Below, piece after piece: positions 34,352 to 44,330 of a stretch of DNA of 64,000 bases. The first letter of the stretch is position 1; every line of letters begins with the position of its first letter. This DNA comes from Treponema vincentii (GTDB taxonomy: Bacteria > Spirochaetota > Spirochaetia > Treponematales > Treponemataceae). Position numbers and translations under genes: made by a program. The notes beneath the pieces were generated by a model, which was not told the origin of the DNA, searched no databases, and saw nothing but the letters and a program-made list of their open reading frames with translations. The DNA is taken from NCBI RefSeq assembly GCF_018336815.1, contig NZ_CP050497.1, forward strand, positions 1,488,001 through 1,552,000, in the 5' to 3' direction.

Positions 34352-36640
34352 CTATTCATTCATTTGGATGTTTTGCAGATGATCGGTGTGCGTAATCAGT
34401 GCATTGAGCGTACCGATCGATTCGCTCGTTTCGGCTTCTACTCCGCGTGTTGTCTCAACTGCATCATTTAAGCTTTTAATATTTGTGAACATAGCCTCGA
34501 TTTCCGTATGTACTTTTTCGGTTGCTTGCAATAAGCTGGTAAAGCTTTCATTGATTTTATTTCTGAGTTCGGAAACTTCGGTTTGTTCCTCTTGAACATC
34601 AACGGATTGATCAGCCAGCGATTGCATAGCGCTGTTCATTTTTTCTGCCTGTATATCGACGTCTTTTAAGAAGGATGAAATATCTCCTAGTATCGTCTGG
34701 AAGTTATTGACCTGCGTATTGATATTGTCAAAGCTTTTTCGCAATACTTCCGAAGCTTCCGCAGAGTCTTTAATGCTTTTATTGATGTGCTTTAAAATCT
34801 TACCGGTATTATCGGCTTCATACGCGGAGTTTTCCGCAAGTTTCCGTATCTCATCGGCAACGACCGCAAATCCTTTTCCCGCTTCACCGGCATGGGCAGA
34901 TTCTATCGCCGCATTCATTGCCAATAAATTTGTTTGCTCTGCGATAGCGGTAATAATTTGGTTTGTTTCCAGCAGGCTTTCCGAGCTTTCATAAATTGCA
35001 TTGATAATATCCGTAACCGTTATTAAATGATGTTTACCGGCATCGCTTGCTTCACGGATGTAAGAAAAGTTATGATTTATTTCGTTGAACTTTTCCGTTA
35101 GTCCGTTAGTAGCATCGTTCAACTGTTTAATCTGCATTACCGTTTCTTCTGCCGCATCGGATTGCCGTTCAATTCCTTGGCGCATAGTATTCAAAAAAGC
35201 ATTAAAGCTGTCGGTTGCATTTTGCGTACTGCGGAGCTGATTACTTTGTTCGGACATTTCAGATTTTAACGTTTGTACTTGAAGTGATAATGCCTGCATC
35301 GACTGTTCTGCTCCGTCCATGTTTTGTGACAGAACCGTTTCTTGTTGTTGTAGTTTGTCGCTGGTATGTCGAATTTCATTAAATAAAAGCGTTTTCTGTT
35401 TGTCGGAATCTGACAGTTGGATTTTTATCTCCTCGCTTTGACGATTATAGATATGTGTTTTCCATGCAAACCCGAATGCCTGCGCTAATAAAAATGCGGA
35501 AAAACCGAACGGTAGTAAATTCCCTGTTGGTACAAGCATCATACTGTAAAACAAATCGTTTAATGTAAAAATAGTCAAAATGATAATACCGATAACAATA
35601 AATATTGCACCTTCCCGTTTACGTATGAGCAGTTTGATGATCAAATAAATGACATAAACGATAATCATAACAATCACTAATTGATGAACTTGTATGAGCT
35701 TTCCGTAGATATAAGACGGCGTTACACAAATAAAAGCTGTGTATGCCAATGCTTCAATCATAATAATACGGTTGATAATTTTATGGGTGTCTTTAGGATA
35801 GAGCGCGGCAAAATAACCGACTACGGAAAAGCTGAGTAATGCAAAGGTAAGATAGTCGATTTTAGTATCGATGTTCCACGATAAAGAAGGAAAAAGGATT
35901 CTAAAGACAGGTCCCTTTACCATGTTGCGGAGAACGACGAGAATACTGAAAAACACGAACCATAGGATACTTTTATTATCAGGTTGAAATAGATAAAGCG
36001 CAAGGTGATACAGAATAATTGCGACACCAAACCCAAAAACAAAAATCTCAATAAAAAGGAATGCAAAATTGGCACTGTCGGCTTTTGTCTTTGTCGAAAA
36101 CTTAATGGTTTGGTAAATACCTCCGCGTGAATGGAAAAAGTTTGAAACTTGAATGGCAAGGCATACTTCGGTTATGTCTTTCGGAATATAATAGAGAATG
36201 TTTCCTTCGCCGCGGACAGACGTTTCCTGTGAAGCTCCTACTTTTCCTGAATGGGCTTGCAATCCTTCATTTACATAGAGACTCCATGCGGAAACCGGAG
36301 AAGAAAACTGTATTGCTAATTCAGGATGCCGTTCCGGTAATAAAATTTGTAGAGTATAAGTACCGTATCCAAACGCAGACATCTTTGTCCCGTCGGATAA
36401 AACGGTTGAACTCCATTCTTTAGGACATTCGATAAATACCGTAGGGTTACGCACATCTTCCGGTGAAGAAAGTAACTGGCGATTATAGAATCCCATCTTT
36501 CCGCTTATCACGATACTTTGAGTGTCATTGAAGTTTTTATTGCGGAGATCAAGTATTCCGTTTTGAATGGTTTGGGAAAAAACGGGGGCAAAGCATGTAC
36601 TCAAGACTAAAAGCGCTGTAAATTTTTTTATATGTTTCAT
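34352..36640 (-). CDS. Methyl-accepting chemotaxis protein with 7TM-DISM sensor
   Basis: 762 residues from ATG 36640 (AGGAGAG upstream). Order: signal peptide ([21 protein letters not shown]), an extracellular 7TMR-DISM-type domain (about 22-175), seven membrane helices (about 185-390, including [13 protein letters not shown] and [13 protein letters not shown]), a coiled region, and a cytoplasmic MCP signalling domain with the hairpin tip [37 protein letters not shown] near 580-620. It signals through CheW/CheA. A frame reaching 36709 has no signal peptide at its front and is not preferred. The sensory range is unknown; DISM domains often bind carbohydrates. Confidence 0.9.
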   Translation of the reverse strand: MKHIKKFTALLVLSTCFAPVFSQTIQNGILDLRNKNFNDTQSIVISGKMGFYNRQLLSSPEDVRNPTVFIECPKEWSSTVLSDGTKMSAFGYGTYTLQILLPERHPELAIQFSSPVSAWSLYVNEGLQAHSGKVGASQETSVRGEGNILYYIPKDITEVCLAIQVSNFFHSRGGIYQTIKFSTKTKADSANFAFLFIEIFVFGFGVAIILYHLALYLFQPDNKSILWFVFFSILVVLRNMVKGPVFRILFPSLSWNIDTKIDYLTFALLSFSVVGYFAALYPKDTHKIINRIIMIEALAYTAFICVTPSYIYGKLIQVHQLVIVMIIVYVIYLIIKLLIRKREGAIFIVIGIIILTIFTLNDLFYSMMLVPTGNLLPFGFSAFLLAQAFGFAWKTHIYNRQSEEIKIQLSDSDKQKTLLFNEIRHTSDKLQQQETVLSQNMDGAEQSMQALSLQVQTLKSEMSEQSNQLRSTQNATDSFNAFLNTMRQGIERQSDAAEETVMQIKQLNDATNGLTEKFNEINHNFSYIREASDAGKHHLITVTDIINAIYESSESLLETNQIITAIAEQTNLLAMNAAIESAHAGEAGKGFAVVADEIRKLAENSAYEADNTGKILKHINKSIKDSAEASEVLRKSFDNINTQVNNFQTILGDISSFLKDVDIQAEKMNSAMQSLADQSVDVQEEQTEVSELRNKINESFTSLLQATEKVHTEIEAMFTNIKSLNDAVETTRGVEAETSESIGTLNALITHTDHLQNIQMNE

Positions 36641-36763
36641 TCTCTCTCTCCTTTTAAATTTACCAAGACTGCATAGGGTGAGCAGCCTTGGTATGTGTTC
36701 GCTCGTCAAGATGGGATAGCGGTATTGAGCGGCTTATCCATTCCAGCCGAGTCTTTCTTGCGC

Positions 36764-37531
36764 TTACGGTTCTATCGGGGCATTTCCACTATCGAGAATA
36801 ACCCAACCATTTGACTTCGCTTGCTGTAATGCGGCGGCAGATGGTTTGCCGTTCTTGATTTTATCTCCCACCGCTAAAATGCGTGCTTCACGAACGACGG
36901 TGCTGTTTCCGATTGCTGCGGGAAGGCTTTTCAGCAAAGCGTCCATTGCTTCCGTTTCGATTGCGTTCATATAGCACCGCAGCTGTGTGAGTTTTTTACA
37001 ACCTGATACGTCCAATGCCGACAACCGATTGATGCCGCACCATAAAAGCTCGAGCTGTGTCTGTTGTGAAACATCCAATCCGCTTAAACGGTTATTATAA
37101 CATTGCAGTCGTTTTAAGTTTTTATTTGCGGATAATTGCAGCTGTGCTATTTTATTGCCTGCACAGTACAGTACTTCGATATTCGGACAGCGGGAAACAT
37201 CGATGTTTTCTACAGTGCCGTTATCTTTAATATCCAGTTCGCGGATGTCTCCGGTGAATACGACCGTCGTTCCCGTAGCTTTCAGTAGCTGCATCGGTTT
37301 GTCCTCGTTGAGTTCGCGAACCTCATCCGTTCCCGGAATCACTGTTTTATCGGCGCCCTGTACTCTTACCGCCGAGCCGTCTTGTGTTCTTATTCTAATC
37401 GATAGTGTTGAGCCTTCGGGAACGGTGATGGTTACGGTTTCTGTTTTTCGCGATGAAGCCGGCGCTGTCGTACAAGCGGCAATTATTACCGCTGCTGCAA
37501 GCAAAATACCTGTTTTCAAAATTGTTTTCAT
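36764..37531 (-). CDS. Leucine-rich-repeat lipoprotein
   Basis: The 255-residue product has a lipobox IIAAC (Cys20), so it should be anchored by lipid. After a strand-rich linker (SSRKTETVTITVPEGSTLSI), about five short leucine-rich repeats follow: ELDIKDNGTVENIDVSRC, IEVLYCAGNKIAQLQLSANK, LKRLQCYNNRLSGLDVSQQT, LELLWCGINRLSALDVSGC, LTQLRCYMNAIE. The repeat words LxxLxCxxNxLxxLDV match the larger BspA-like protein at 48771-50987. AGGAG precedes the ATG. Its gene lies just behind transketolase on the same strand. Confidence 0.8.
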   Translation of the reverse strand: MKTILKTGILLAAAVIIAACTTAPASSRKTETVTITVPEGSTLSIRIRTQDGSAVRVQGADKTVIPGTDEVRELNEDKPMQLLKATGTTVVFTGDIRELDIKDNGTVENIDVSRCPNIEVLYCAGNKIAQLQLSANKNLKRLQCYNNRLSGLDVSQQTQLELLWCGINRLSALDVSGCKKLTQLRCYMNAIETEAMDALLKSLPAAIGNSTVVREARILAVGDKIKNGKPSAAALQQAKSNGWVILDSGNAPIEP

Positions 37532-37541
37532 AGATTTTCTC

Positions 37542-39542
37542 CTACTTGATTTTCACTATTCTTTGATACGAGCGGCAAGCGCTTGGGCGGTAAATCCGAG
37601 ATGCTCCGCAACTTTTTTTTGCGGGTCCCGATTCGCCGAAACGTTCTATCGAGAAAATATCTTGCTCCGGCGACTGTACCCAGCCTTCCCAGCCTTGTTT
37701 AACTCCGGCTTCCGCAACCATTACACGGCCGTTGTTCCCGACTAGCTGTGCTTTACAGGAAGATGTTTGAGCTTCCAGCAGCTCTTTCGACGGAACGGAA
37801 ATAACTCGTACTTTTTTCGGGGCGGCAAGCTGAGCGGCTTCGCAGGCAAGGCTTACCTCGGAACCGGTTGCAAGCACGGTTATCTCAGGATCGCCGTCGG
37901 TGCCTTTTACGATATAGCTGCCGACAGCTTTCATCAGAGCTTTCCACTGAGGTTCGGCTTTTTCCAGTATGGGCAGATTCTGGCGGCTCAGTATTAAACA
38001 GACTGGACGATCTTTCTGCTCAAGCGCAATTCTCCATGCGACGGCGGTTTCTTCCGCATCGGCAGGGCGGAGTACCAGTAGATTAGGAATGGCGCGGAGG
38101 CTTGCGAGTGTTTCCACCGGCTGATGGGTCGGGCCGTCTTCGCCGACAAAGATGGAATCGTGGGTTAATACAAAAATAGAAGGGATGCGCATCAGCGCCG
38201 CAAGCCGGAGCGCCGGACGCAGATAGTCGGAGAACACGGCAAAGGTTGCGCAGAAGGCGCGGAAGCCGCCGTGTAGCTGAATACCGTTGGTAATCGTTGC
38301 CATCGCGAATTCTCTGATACCGAAGTGGATGTACCGTCCTTGCGGTGTTGCGGCGGTAAACGATTGGGCATCCTGTAAGGCGACTGCATTCGGTCCCTGC
38401 AAGTCCGCCGAACCGCCGACGAGATTTGGAAATGCCTTTGCAAAAGCGTTCAGTGCGGTTTTGGAAGCTGCCCGCGTCGCAATCATCTCATCTTTTTTAA
38501 AGACCGGATCGGCAACGCCGTCCAGTACGGCTTGGTCGATACCGCCTTGTACAAAGCTTCGATCCCATTCTTTGCGCAGGTCGGGATAGGCGGCGCTCCA
38601 TGCGGCAAAGCGGCTATTCCAGTCCGCTTCCGCTTGAGCGAATTCCTTTTGCCGCTCTTCAAAATAACGGTAGGCTTCGGGGGCGACAAAGAACTGTTCT
38701 GCAGGATCAAGCCCCAACGTCTTCTTTGCCTGTGCCAGCTTCTCTTGACCGAGCGGCGCTCCGTGTGCGGCAGCGGTTCCCTCAACAGCGGGCGCTCCCT
38801 TTCCGATTACCGAATCGAGTATGATGAGCGAGGGGCGGGGATCTTTTTTTGCCTCCGCAGTGAGCTTTTCTATATCGCTGTAAGAATACATCGAACCGTG
38901 CAGCACCTGCCAACCGTAAGCCTCGTACCGCTTTGTAACATCTTCGGTAAAGGCGATATCGGTGGAGCCGTCTATCGTAATATTGTTTTTATCATAGTAT
39001 ACAATGAGCTTACCGAGTTTCAACGTACCGGCAAGGCTCGATGCTTCCGAAGAAACGCCTTCCATTAAACAGCCTTCTCCCACCAGCGCGTAGGTGTAGT
39101 GATCGACAATGCGGTACTCTTCGGTGTTAAACCGCGCTGCCAGCATCGCTTCGGCAATCGCCATCCCGACTGCGGTAGAAATGCCCTGACCGAGCGGCCC
39201 GGTGGTGGCTTCGACGCCGGGGGTGAGCCCGTATTCGGGATGCCCTGCGCAGCGGGAACCGACTTGTCTGAAAGAGCGGATGTCGTCAAGCGAAAGATCG
39301 TAACCGGCAAGATGCAGCGCGGCATACAGGAGCATAGACCCGTGCCCCGCCGACAAGATGAACCGGTCGCGGTCTACCCATTGGGGATTTTTCGGATTAT
39401 GCCGTAAAATTTTTGCGTACAGCATCGCTGCGAGTTCGGCGGCTCCGAGCGGAAGCCCGGGATGGCCGGAATTGGCTTTTTCGATTGCATCGATTGAAAG
39501 GCTCCGTATTGAAAGCGCTACGGCGTCAAGTTCTTTATTCAT
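37542..39542 (-). CDS. tkt: Transketolase, with a C-terminal frameshift
   Basis: Thiamine-diphosphate enzyme of the pentose phosphate pathway that exchanges two-carbon units; it would process xylulose 5-phosphate made by the xyl genes at 56-63 kb. Starts ATG 39542 after GGAGG ([18 protein letters not shown]). Motifs: [31 protein letters not shown], the thiamine pocket [19 protein letters not shown], and [23 protein letters not shown] run of 8 T on the plus strand (37613-37620) moves the last ~25 residues out of frame; one base fewer gives [21 protein letters not shown] and a stop at 37556, which fits the family. Confidence 0.93.
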   Translation of the reverse strand: MNKELDAVALSIRSLSIDAIEKANSGHPGLPLGAAELAAMLYAKILRHNPKNPQWVDRDRFILSAGHGSMLLYAALHLAGYDLSLDDIRSFRQVGSRCAGHPEYGLTPGVEATTGPLGQGISTAVGMAIAEAMLAARFNTEEYRIVDHYTYALVGEGCLMEGVSSEASSLAGTLKLGKLIVYYDKNNITIDGSTDIAFTEDVTKRYEAYGWQVLHGSMYSYSDIEKLTAEAKKDPRPSLIILDSVIGKGAPAVEGTAAAHGAPLGQEKLAQAKKTLGLDPAEQFFVAPEAYRYFEERQKEFAQAEADWNSRFAAWSAAYPDLRKEWDRSFVQGGIDQAVLDGVADPVFKKDEMIATRAASKTALNAFAKAFPNLVGGSADLQGPNAVALQDAQSFTAATPQGRYIHFGIREFAMATITNGIQLHGGFRAFCATFAVFSDYLRPALRLAALMRIPSIFVLTHDSIFVGEDGPTHQPVETLASLRAIPNLLVLRPADAEETAVAWRIALEQKDRPVCLILSRQNLPILEKAEPQWKALMKAVGSYIVKGTDGDPEITVLATGSEVSLACEAAQLAAPKKVRVISVPSKELLEAQTSSCKAQLVGNNGRVMVAEAGVKQGWEGWVQSPEQDIFSIERFGESGPAKKSCGASRIYRPSACRSYQRIVKIK

Positions 39543-39558
39543 AGTTCCTCCAAATATG

Positions 39559-40560
39559 TTACGGCTGCGGAATAAGCTCGAGCAGCTCGGCGATAATTTC
39601 ATCTGCACTGATATTTTCCGCGCTTGCCTCGTACGAAAGTTTTAAGCGGTGGCGCAGAATAGGGTAGGCGAGAGCCTTTACGTCTTCGGGAAGAACGTAG
39701 TCGCGTCCGTTTAAAAATGCCCGTATCTTTGAGCACCGATAAAGGGCGATGCTCGCACGGGGAGAGGCTCCGACGGTGATATAGCTAAGATAACTGCCGC
39801 GGGGCAGCTCTTCCCGTTTTTCGATAATGGGACGGGTTGCCGTAACCAACGCGATAATGTATTCCTGTAAACCTTCGGTGCAGCGGACTGCTTCGGCGCC
39901 TCTACGGATGGTATGGAGCATATCGACGGAAAGAATCGATTCGGTTTCGGGCGCTTGCATTTTTTTTACCGAAGCGGTGATGTTCTCGCTTTTCAGCATG
40001 ATGACGAGTTCATCCGCCGGTTTAGGGTAGGGGACAAAAAGTTTAAACAGGAAGCGGTCGAGCTCCGCTTCGGGAAGGGGGTAGGTGCCTTCCTGTTCAA
40101 TAGGATTCTGGGTTGCAAGCACAAAGAACGGTTCGGGGAGGGGATAGCTCGTTTCGCCGATGGTAACCTGACCTTCCGCCATCGCTTCGAGCAATGCGGA
40201 TTGAACCTTTGCAGGAGCACGGTTTATTTCATCAGCCAGCACTACGTGCGCAAAAAGCGGCCCCTTTCGTACCGCAAAGCGATGTGCGGTAGAATCAAAG
40301 ATGAGCGTTCCGGTGAGATCGGCAGGCAGCAAGTCGGGTGTGAACTGGATGCGTTTAAAACTTAATTGAGAAAGCTCCGCGAAAGTCCGTACCGTTAAGG
40401 TTTTGGCAAGGCCGGGGGCACCCTCCAGCAACACATGTCCGCCTGCAATATAGGCAACAAGAATATCGTCGATCAGCCGTTCCTGCCCGATCACGGATAC
40501 GGCCATTTGTTTTTTAAACGCAGCAACCCGCTGCAACGCTTCGGTTTGTAAGCTCTCCAT
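39559..40560 (-). CDS. MoxR-family AAA+ ATPase
   Basis: Chaperone-type ATPase that helps assemble or mature partner complexes, often VWA-domain proteins. 333 residues: Walker A GAPGLAKT (about residue 47), [17 protein letters not shown], Walker [23 protein letters not shown], sensor 1 [23 protein letters not shown], and an arginine-rich C-terminal lid with [21 protein letters not shown]. It ends 16 bases before the transketolase start on the same strand. The von Willebrand A protein at 43169-44311 is 2.6 kb away, not in the operon. Confidence 0.93.
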   Translation of the reverse strand: MESLQTEALQRVAAFKKQMAVSVIGQERLIDDILVAYIAGGHVLLEGAPGLAKTLTVRTFAELSQLSFKRIQFTPDLLPADLTGTLIFDSTAHRFAVRKGPLFAHVVLADEINRAPAKVQSALLEAMAEGQVTIGETSYPLPEPFFVLATQNPIEQEGTYPLPEAELDRFLFKLFVPYPKPADELVIMLKSENITASVKKMQAPETESILSVDMLHTIRRGAEAVRCTEGLQEYIIALVTATRPIIEKREELPRGSYLSYITVGASPRASIALYRCSKIRAFLNGRDYVLPEDVKALAYPILRHRLKLSYEASAENISADEIIAELLELIPQP

Positions 40561-40706
40561 ATTAAGGGAGTGTACGCATATTTTTCATTCTATGCAAGAT
40601 AATGTAATTCTGTAACTTCTTATAATCTTATTCCTTGTATGTAGGCTGCATTTTACTTTTAATCATATTGATAGTGTTAGAAAAAGCGATTTTAAAGGAG
40701 CCGCGT

Positions 40707-42779
40707 GTGAAAAGAGTTTTTCCCCTTGTTTTGATTCTTGCCGGTGTGTTTATAATTGCCGGCTGTCGCAATCCTTCTCTGAGGACGTATACGGTAACGT
40801 TTAATACGCAGGGTATCGGTACTGCTCCGGCGATGCTTACGGTTGCGGAAGGAAGTAAACTGACCGCAACGCAGACACCGGCACCTACGGCCATCCCTTC
40901 AAATAAAAGCTTTGGCGGCTGGTTTAAAGACACTTCTTGTACGCAGCCGTGGAACCATGCCACCGATACGGTTACCAAAGATATTACGCTCTATGCAAAG
41001 TGGCGTAATGCTTTGCCGCTTACACCGATTGAACCTTCGACGCCGCTATACACGGTAACCTTTAACACGCAGGGTATTGGTATGGCGCCGACAGCGCTTA
41101 CGGTTGCGGAAGGAAGTAAACTGACCGCAGCGCAGACACCGGCACCTACGGCCATCCCTTTAAATAAAAGCTTTGGCGGCTGGTTTAAAGATGCTGCCGG
41201 TACACAGCCGTGGAACCATGCCACCGATACGGTTACCAAAGATATTACGCTCTACGCAAAATGGCGTAATGCTTCGCCGCTTACTCCAATTGAACCGTTG
41301 TATACGGTAACGTTTAATACGCGCAATCTTACATCACCCCTCACTCCGATAACTGTTATTAAAAATCATACTATCCCTGCAACTGATATACCGAATCCTA
41401 CGCACCGGACATGGAATTTTTCCGGCTGGTATAAAGATAAAAATTGCAATGCTCAATGGAATACGGCCTCCGATACCGTTACGGCAGATATAACGCTTTA
41501 TGCAAAATGGACTCCTAAAACTCTTTCAAAACAGGATTTATGGGAAAGTAAGAACACTGAAGGATCGACAAACTATTTTCGAATTCCGGCATTGGCACAG
41601 ACAAAAGATGGGACGCTGATTGCCGTTACGGATTTACGATACAATCATACTGCCGATATCGGTAAGTTCGGGCCTAATGGGGAATGGGGTCAAGCCTCCC
41701 ATATCCATCGCGTGGATGTAATAATTAAACGCTCTACCGATAACGGCTTGACATGGGATAGCAGCAGTACAAAAATTACAAATGCACCGGATAATCCCGT
41801 GCAATACGGTTATGGAGATGCCGCTATCGTGGCGGATAGAGAGTCGGATAATGTACTGATTATTTGCGCTCACGGGGATACCCGCTACGGACATTATAAG
41901 GCAGGAAATGCAAATACACGGCTTAAAGTTGTTAAGCTCCGTTCCTTAGACGGAGGTAAAACATTTACATCGCCTGAGGAAATTACAACTTCTATTTACG
42001 GTTTAAACGACAATTGGGGAACACTTTTTTTCGGTTCGGGGAAGATTATGCAGTCTCGCAAGATAAAAAAGGGTAGTTATTATCGTATTTATACAGCACT
42101 GTTAGTTAAAAAGACATCAAAAGCTCTCTTCGGAAATGCCGTATTGTACTCTGACGATTTCGGCGAAACATGGCAGGTTCTCGGTGATGCAACAGTGTCG
42201 CCGATACCGAACGGTGATGAAGCCAAGGTTGAAGAGCTTCCCGACGGTAGAGTATTGCTTTCAAGTCGCACAAAAAACGGACGTCTTTTTAATATCTTCA
42301 CTTATACAAATGAAGAAACAGCAAGCGGACGTTGGGAAAGCGGACAAAAAGCACAGCTCGGAACGGAACGCGGTACGAATGGTGAAATATGTATTATACA
42401 AGCCCGTAAAGCCGATACGAAAGCGCCGGTATATCTTGCATTACAGTCTATTCCCTTATCCTCAAAACCGCACCCTAAGAGCGACGAACCGAACATCCGT
42501 ATGAATGTAGGTATCTATTGGCGCGTAATAGAAGAGAATATCAGTCTTTCGGCATTGGCAGACAGTACCAAGTGGGAAAAATATCAAGTATTTACCGGAG
42601 AGAGCGGGTATTCGACAATGGTGATGCAGCAGGATCACCGGATCGGTTTCTTATATGAAAAATATGATCATGTTACTTATTCTACAGATATGAATGACGT
42701 ATACGATATCCGCTATGAGAGTTTACCTATCAGCACTATTACTAACGGCGAATACGAAGCGGCGTTTTTAACAGAGTAG
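40707..42779 (+). CDS. Exo-alpha-sialidase lipoprotein with InlB B-repeats
   Basis: From GTG 40707 (AAAGGAG upstream) the 690-residue protein has a lipoprotein signal with lipobox IIAGC. Three ~80-residue InlB-type B-repeats (about 30-270) each end in YAKW. The catalytic part starts at about 275: YFRIPALAQTKDGTLIAVTD (the FRIP arginine), then Asp-boxes STDNGLTWDSS, SLDGGKTFTS and SDDFGETWQV in order, as in GH33 sialidases. It should sit on the surface and release sialic acid from host glycans. The first two repeats are nearly identical in DNA, a recent duplication. No sialic acid uptake genes are in the window. Confidence 0.9.
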   Translation: MKRVFPLVLILAGVFIIAGCRNPSLRTYTVTFNTQGIGTAPAMLTVAEGSKLTATQTPAPTAIPSNKSFGGWFKDTSCTQPWNHATDTVTKDITLYAKWRNALPLTPIEPSTPLYTVTFNTQGIGMAPTALTVAEGSKLTAAQTPAPTAIPLNKSFGGWFKDAAGTQPWNHATDTVTKDITLYAKWRNASPLTPIEPLYTVTFNTRNLTSPLTPITVIKNHTIPATDIPNPTHRTWNFSGWYKDKNCNAQWNTASDTVTADITLYAKWTPKTLSKQDLWESKNTEGSTNYFRIPALAQTKDGTLIAVTDLRYNHTADIGKFGPNGEWGQASHIHRVDVIIKRSTDNGLTWDSSSTKITNAPDNPVQYGYGDAAIVADRESDNVLIICAHGDTRYGHYKAGNANTRLKVVKLRSLDGGKTFTSPEEITTSIYGLNDNWGTLFFGSGKIMQSRKIKKGSYYRIYTALLVKKTSKALFGNAVLYSDDFGETWQVLGDATVSPIPNGDEAKVEELPDGRVLLSSRTKNGRLFNIFTYTNEETASGRWESGQKAQLGTERGTNGEICIIQARKADTKAPVYLALQSIPLSSKPHPKSDEPNIRMNVGIYWRVIEENISLSALADSTKWEKYQVFTGESGYSTMVMQQDHRIGFLYEKYDHVTYSTDMNDVYDIRYESLPISTITNGEYEAAFLTE

Positions 42780-42807
42780 CAACATAGTAAAACAGCCTTT
42801 CCGTAAG

Positions 42808-43167
42808 CCTTTTGAAAATAGCCTGTCCGGAAGTGTACCTCCGTGTACACTTTTTCCCGACATACATCCGTGTATGTCGGGAAAAGACGAGTTTTGTGCG
42901 TGCACAAAACTCACTGCTGATTAGTACCCCGTCCCTCCATGGACGCATTGATGGCGAGTTTTTGTTCCACAAAAACATCGCTGCTGCGTGGAACCACGGA
43001 CATCCGTGTCCGTTTGATACGTTGAGGATTTTCAGTAGCGGCACGGATGCCGCTGGTTTATATCAGTAGCGATGTTTCGGCTCTTGCCGAAACTCACAGT
43101 CAAAACTATACACGGATGTATAGTTTTGACGATGCGACAACGCAGATATGCCGTATATTTCAAAAGG
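42808..43167 (-). repeat. Palindromic array E3, bounded by 12-bp inverted repeats
   Basis: Reads from 43167 (CCTTTTGAAATATACGG) to 42808 on the minus strand, with the same ends as E1 and E2. Its last third follows E2 unit by unit: type I hairpin, ANGGA hairpin, type I hairpin, then GACATACACGGATGTATGTC and GTGTACACGGAGGTACAC, but several stems differ in both arms. Four of six type II loops carry GGA on the element's own strand. It lies between the sialidase and the von Willebrand A gene. Confidence 0.8.
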
Positions 43168-43168
43168 T

Positions 43169-44311
43169 CTAGTAGGTTTTATTATGCGGCAATATAATCG
43201 GAAACAGTTTTACGTCTTTTGCCTTTGCCGCTTCGATAACTCCATCCTTGGTAATTGAACCTTGAGGGCGGGGATGGGGAGGCGCATCGCCGATGAGGAT
43301 CAGTTTGCGGTCGGTATCCGCATCAGTACGCCATTCAAGGTCGAGTCCCGCGTCGATGCCTTCGTACACCGCTTCGGGGATGTCGCGTCCGCCGAATACG
43401 CTAAAACTTCTAAGAGCAGCGGAAAAACGATCGATATCCGAGGTAAAATCGGTTGCGGTTTTAGTCAAAAAATCATCATAGTAGTCTTTATAAAGGACAA
43501 GTCCTATCCGGTAGGAATCATACTTGGGAAGTACCTTTTTCAACGAAGCCGCAAGCAGCTCTCTGACTTTTTTTATATCATCCTTCATACTTTCGGTTGC
43601 GTCGATAACAAATACTACATCGAGTTTCTTGTGTTTCTTCGGCGTCAGGATTACTTCAATTGATGGCATAATACCGTCAACGTTCTCCGAATAGATCAGT
43701 TTATTGCCGCTCAAGCGGGCGAGTTCCGAAAAAAAGAAGCGGCGGCCGGTTCGCTAAAAGCCGGATCATGCACTTCCTTAATCGATTTTTGCGTTACACG
43801 TAATACAAACGGATTATCGCTAAAAGAGCCGGTATAATCAGCATACGGTTTTTCAAATGCGCGGATATTAAAAAACGTGCCGTCCAATACCTGCACTTCG
43901 CCGTGTCTGTCCCATTCATAGCCGTAACAGATAATGTACGGTACCCAGATGTGAAACGCCTTGCCGAGCGGCGTGTCTTTTTCCGGGCTGGAGTCTATCA
44001 AGCTGTAGAGCCGCTTTCCGCGGGTATCCAGCTCTTTTCCGTTCAGGATACGTTTTTCATCACCATTAATGCTGTTGTATTGAAAATCACGGTATGCAAA
44101 GTTATCGAGCCTGTTTTGAGGATCCTTTGTGGTCTCCGTCATCAGGATGGAAGCGATGTCGGGCTTTTTTTCGAATATAAAAGTGATATCCGGCTCCCTT
44201 AGGGTCTTGAATAACTGCAAGATCGCTTTGGTCAAGCTCTAAATCCGCCCCGAACACTGGAAACAGGAATCCGATAAGCACAATAACCGTAACAATACCG
44301 TTCTTTTTCAT
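43169..44311 (-). pseudogene. von Willebrand A-domain exported protein, broken by two frameshifts
   Basis: Three consecutive frames form one protein: start at 44311 with a signal peptide (KKNGIVTVIVLIGFLFPVFG) and DLELDQSDLAVIQDPKGAGY; then KPDIASILMTETTKDPQNRL onward; then a VWA domain with VVFVIDATESMKDDIKKVRE (MIDAS DxSxS changed to DATES) and DRKLILIGDAPPHPRPQG. The frame breaks are at 7-base runs: plus-strand T7 at 44165-44171 (one base too many) and A7 at 43729-43735 (one too few). If the breaks are assembly errors this is an intact ~380-residue metal-binding surface or periplasmic protein. Confidence 0.75.
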
Positions 44312-44330
44312 ATCTTTAATATCGAACGGA

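Noticed and set aside
38532..39068. Long open frames opposite transketolase and other genes
   Set aside because: Antisense shadows in GC-richer genes; the sense strand has clear family motifs.
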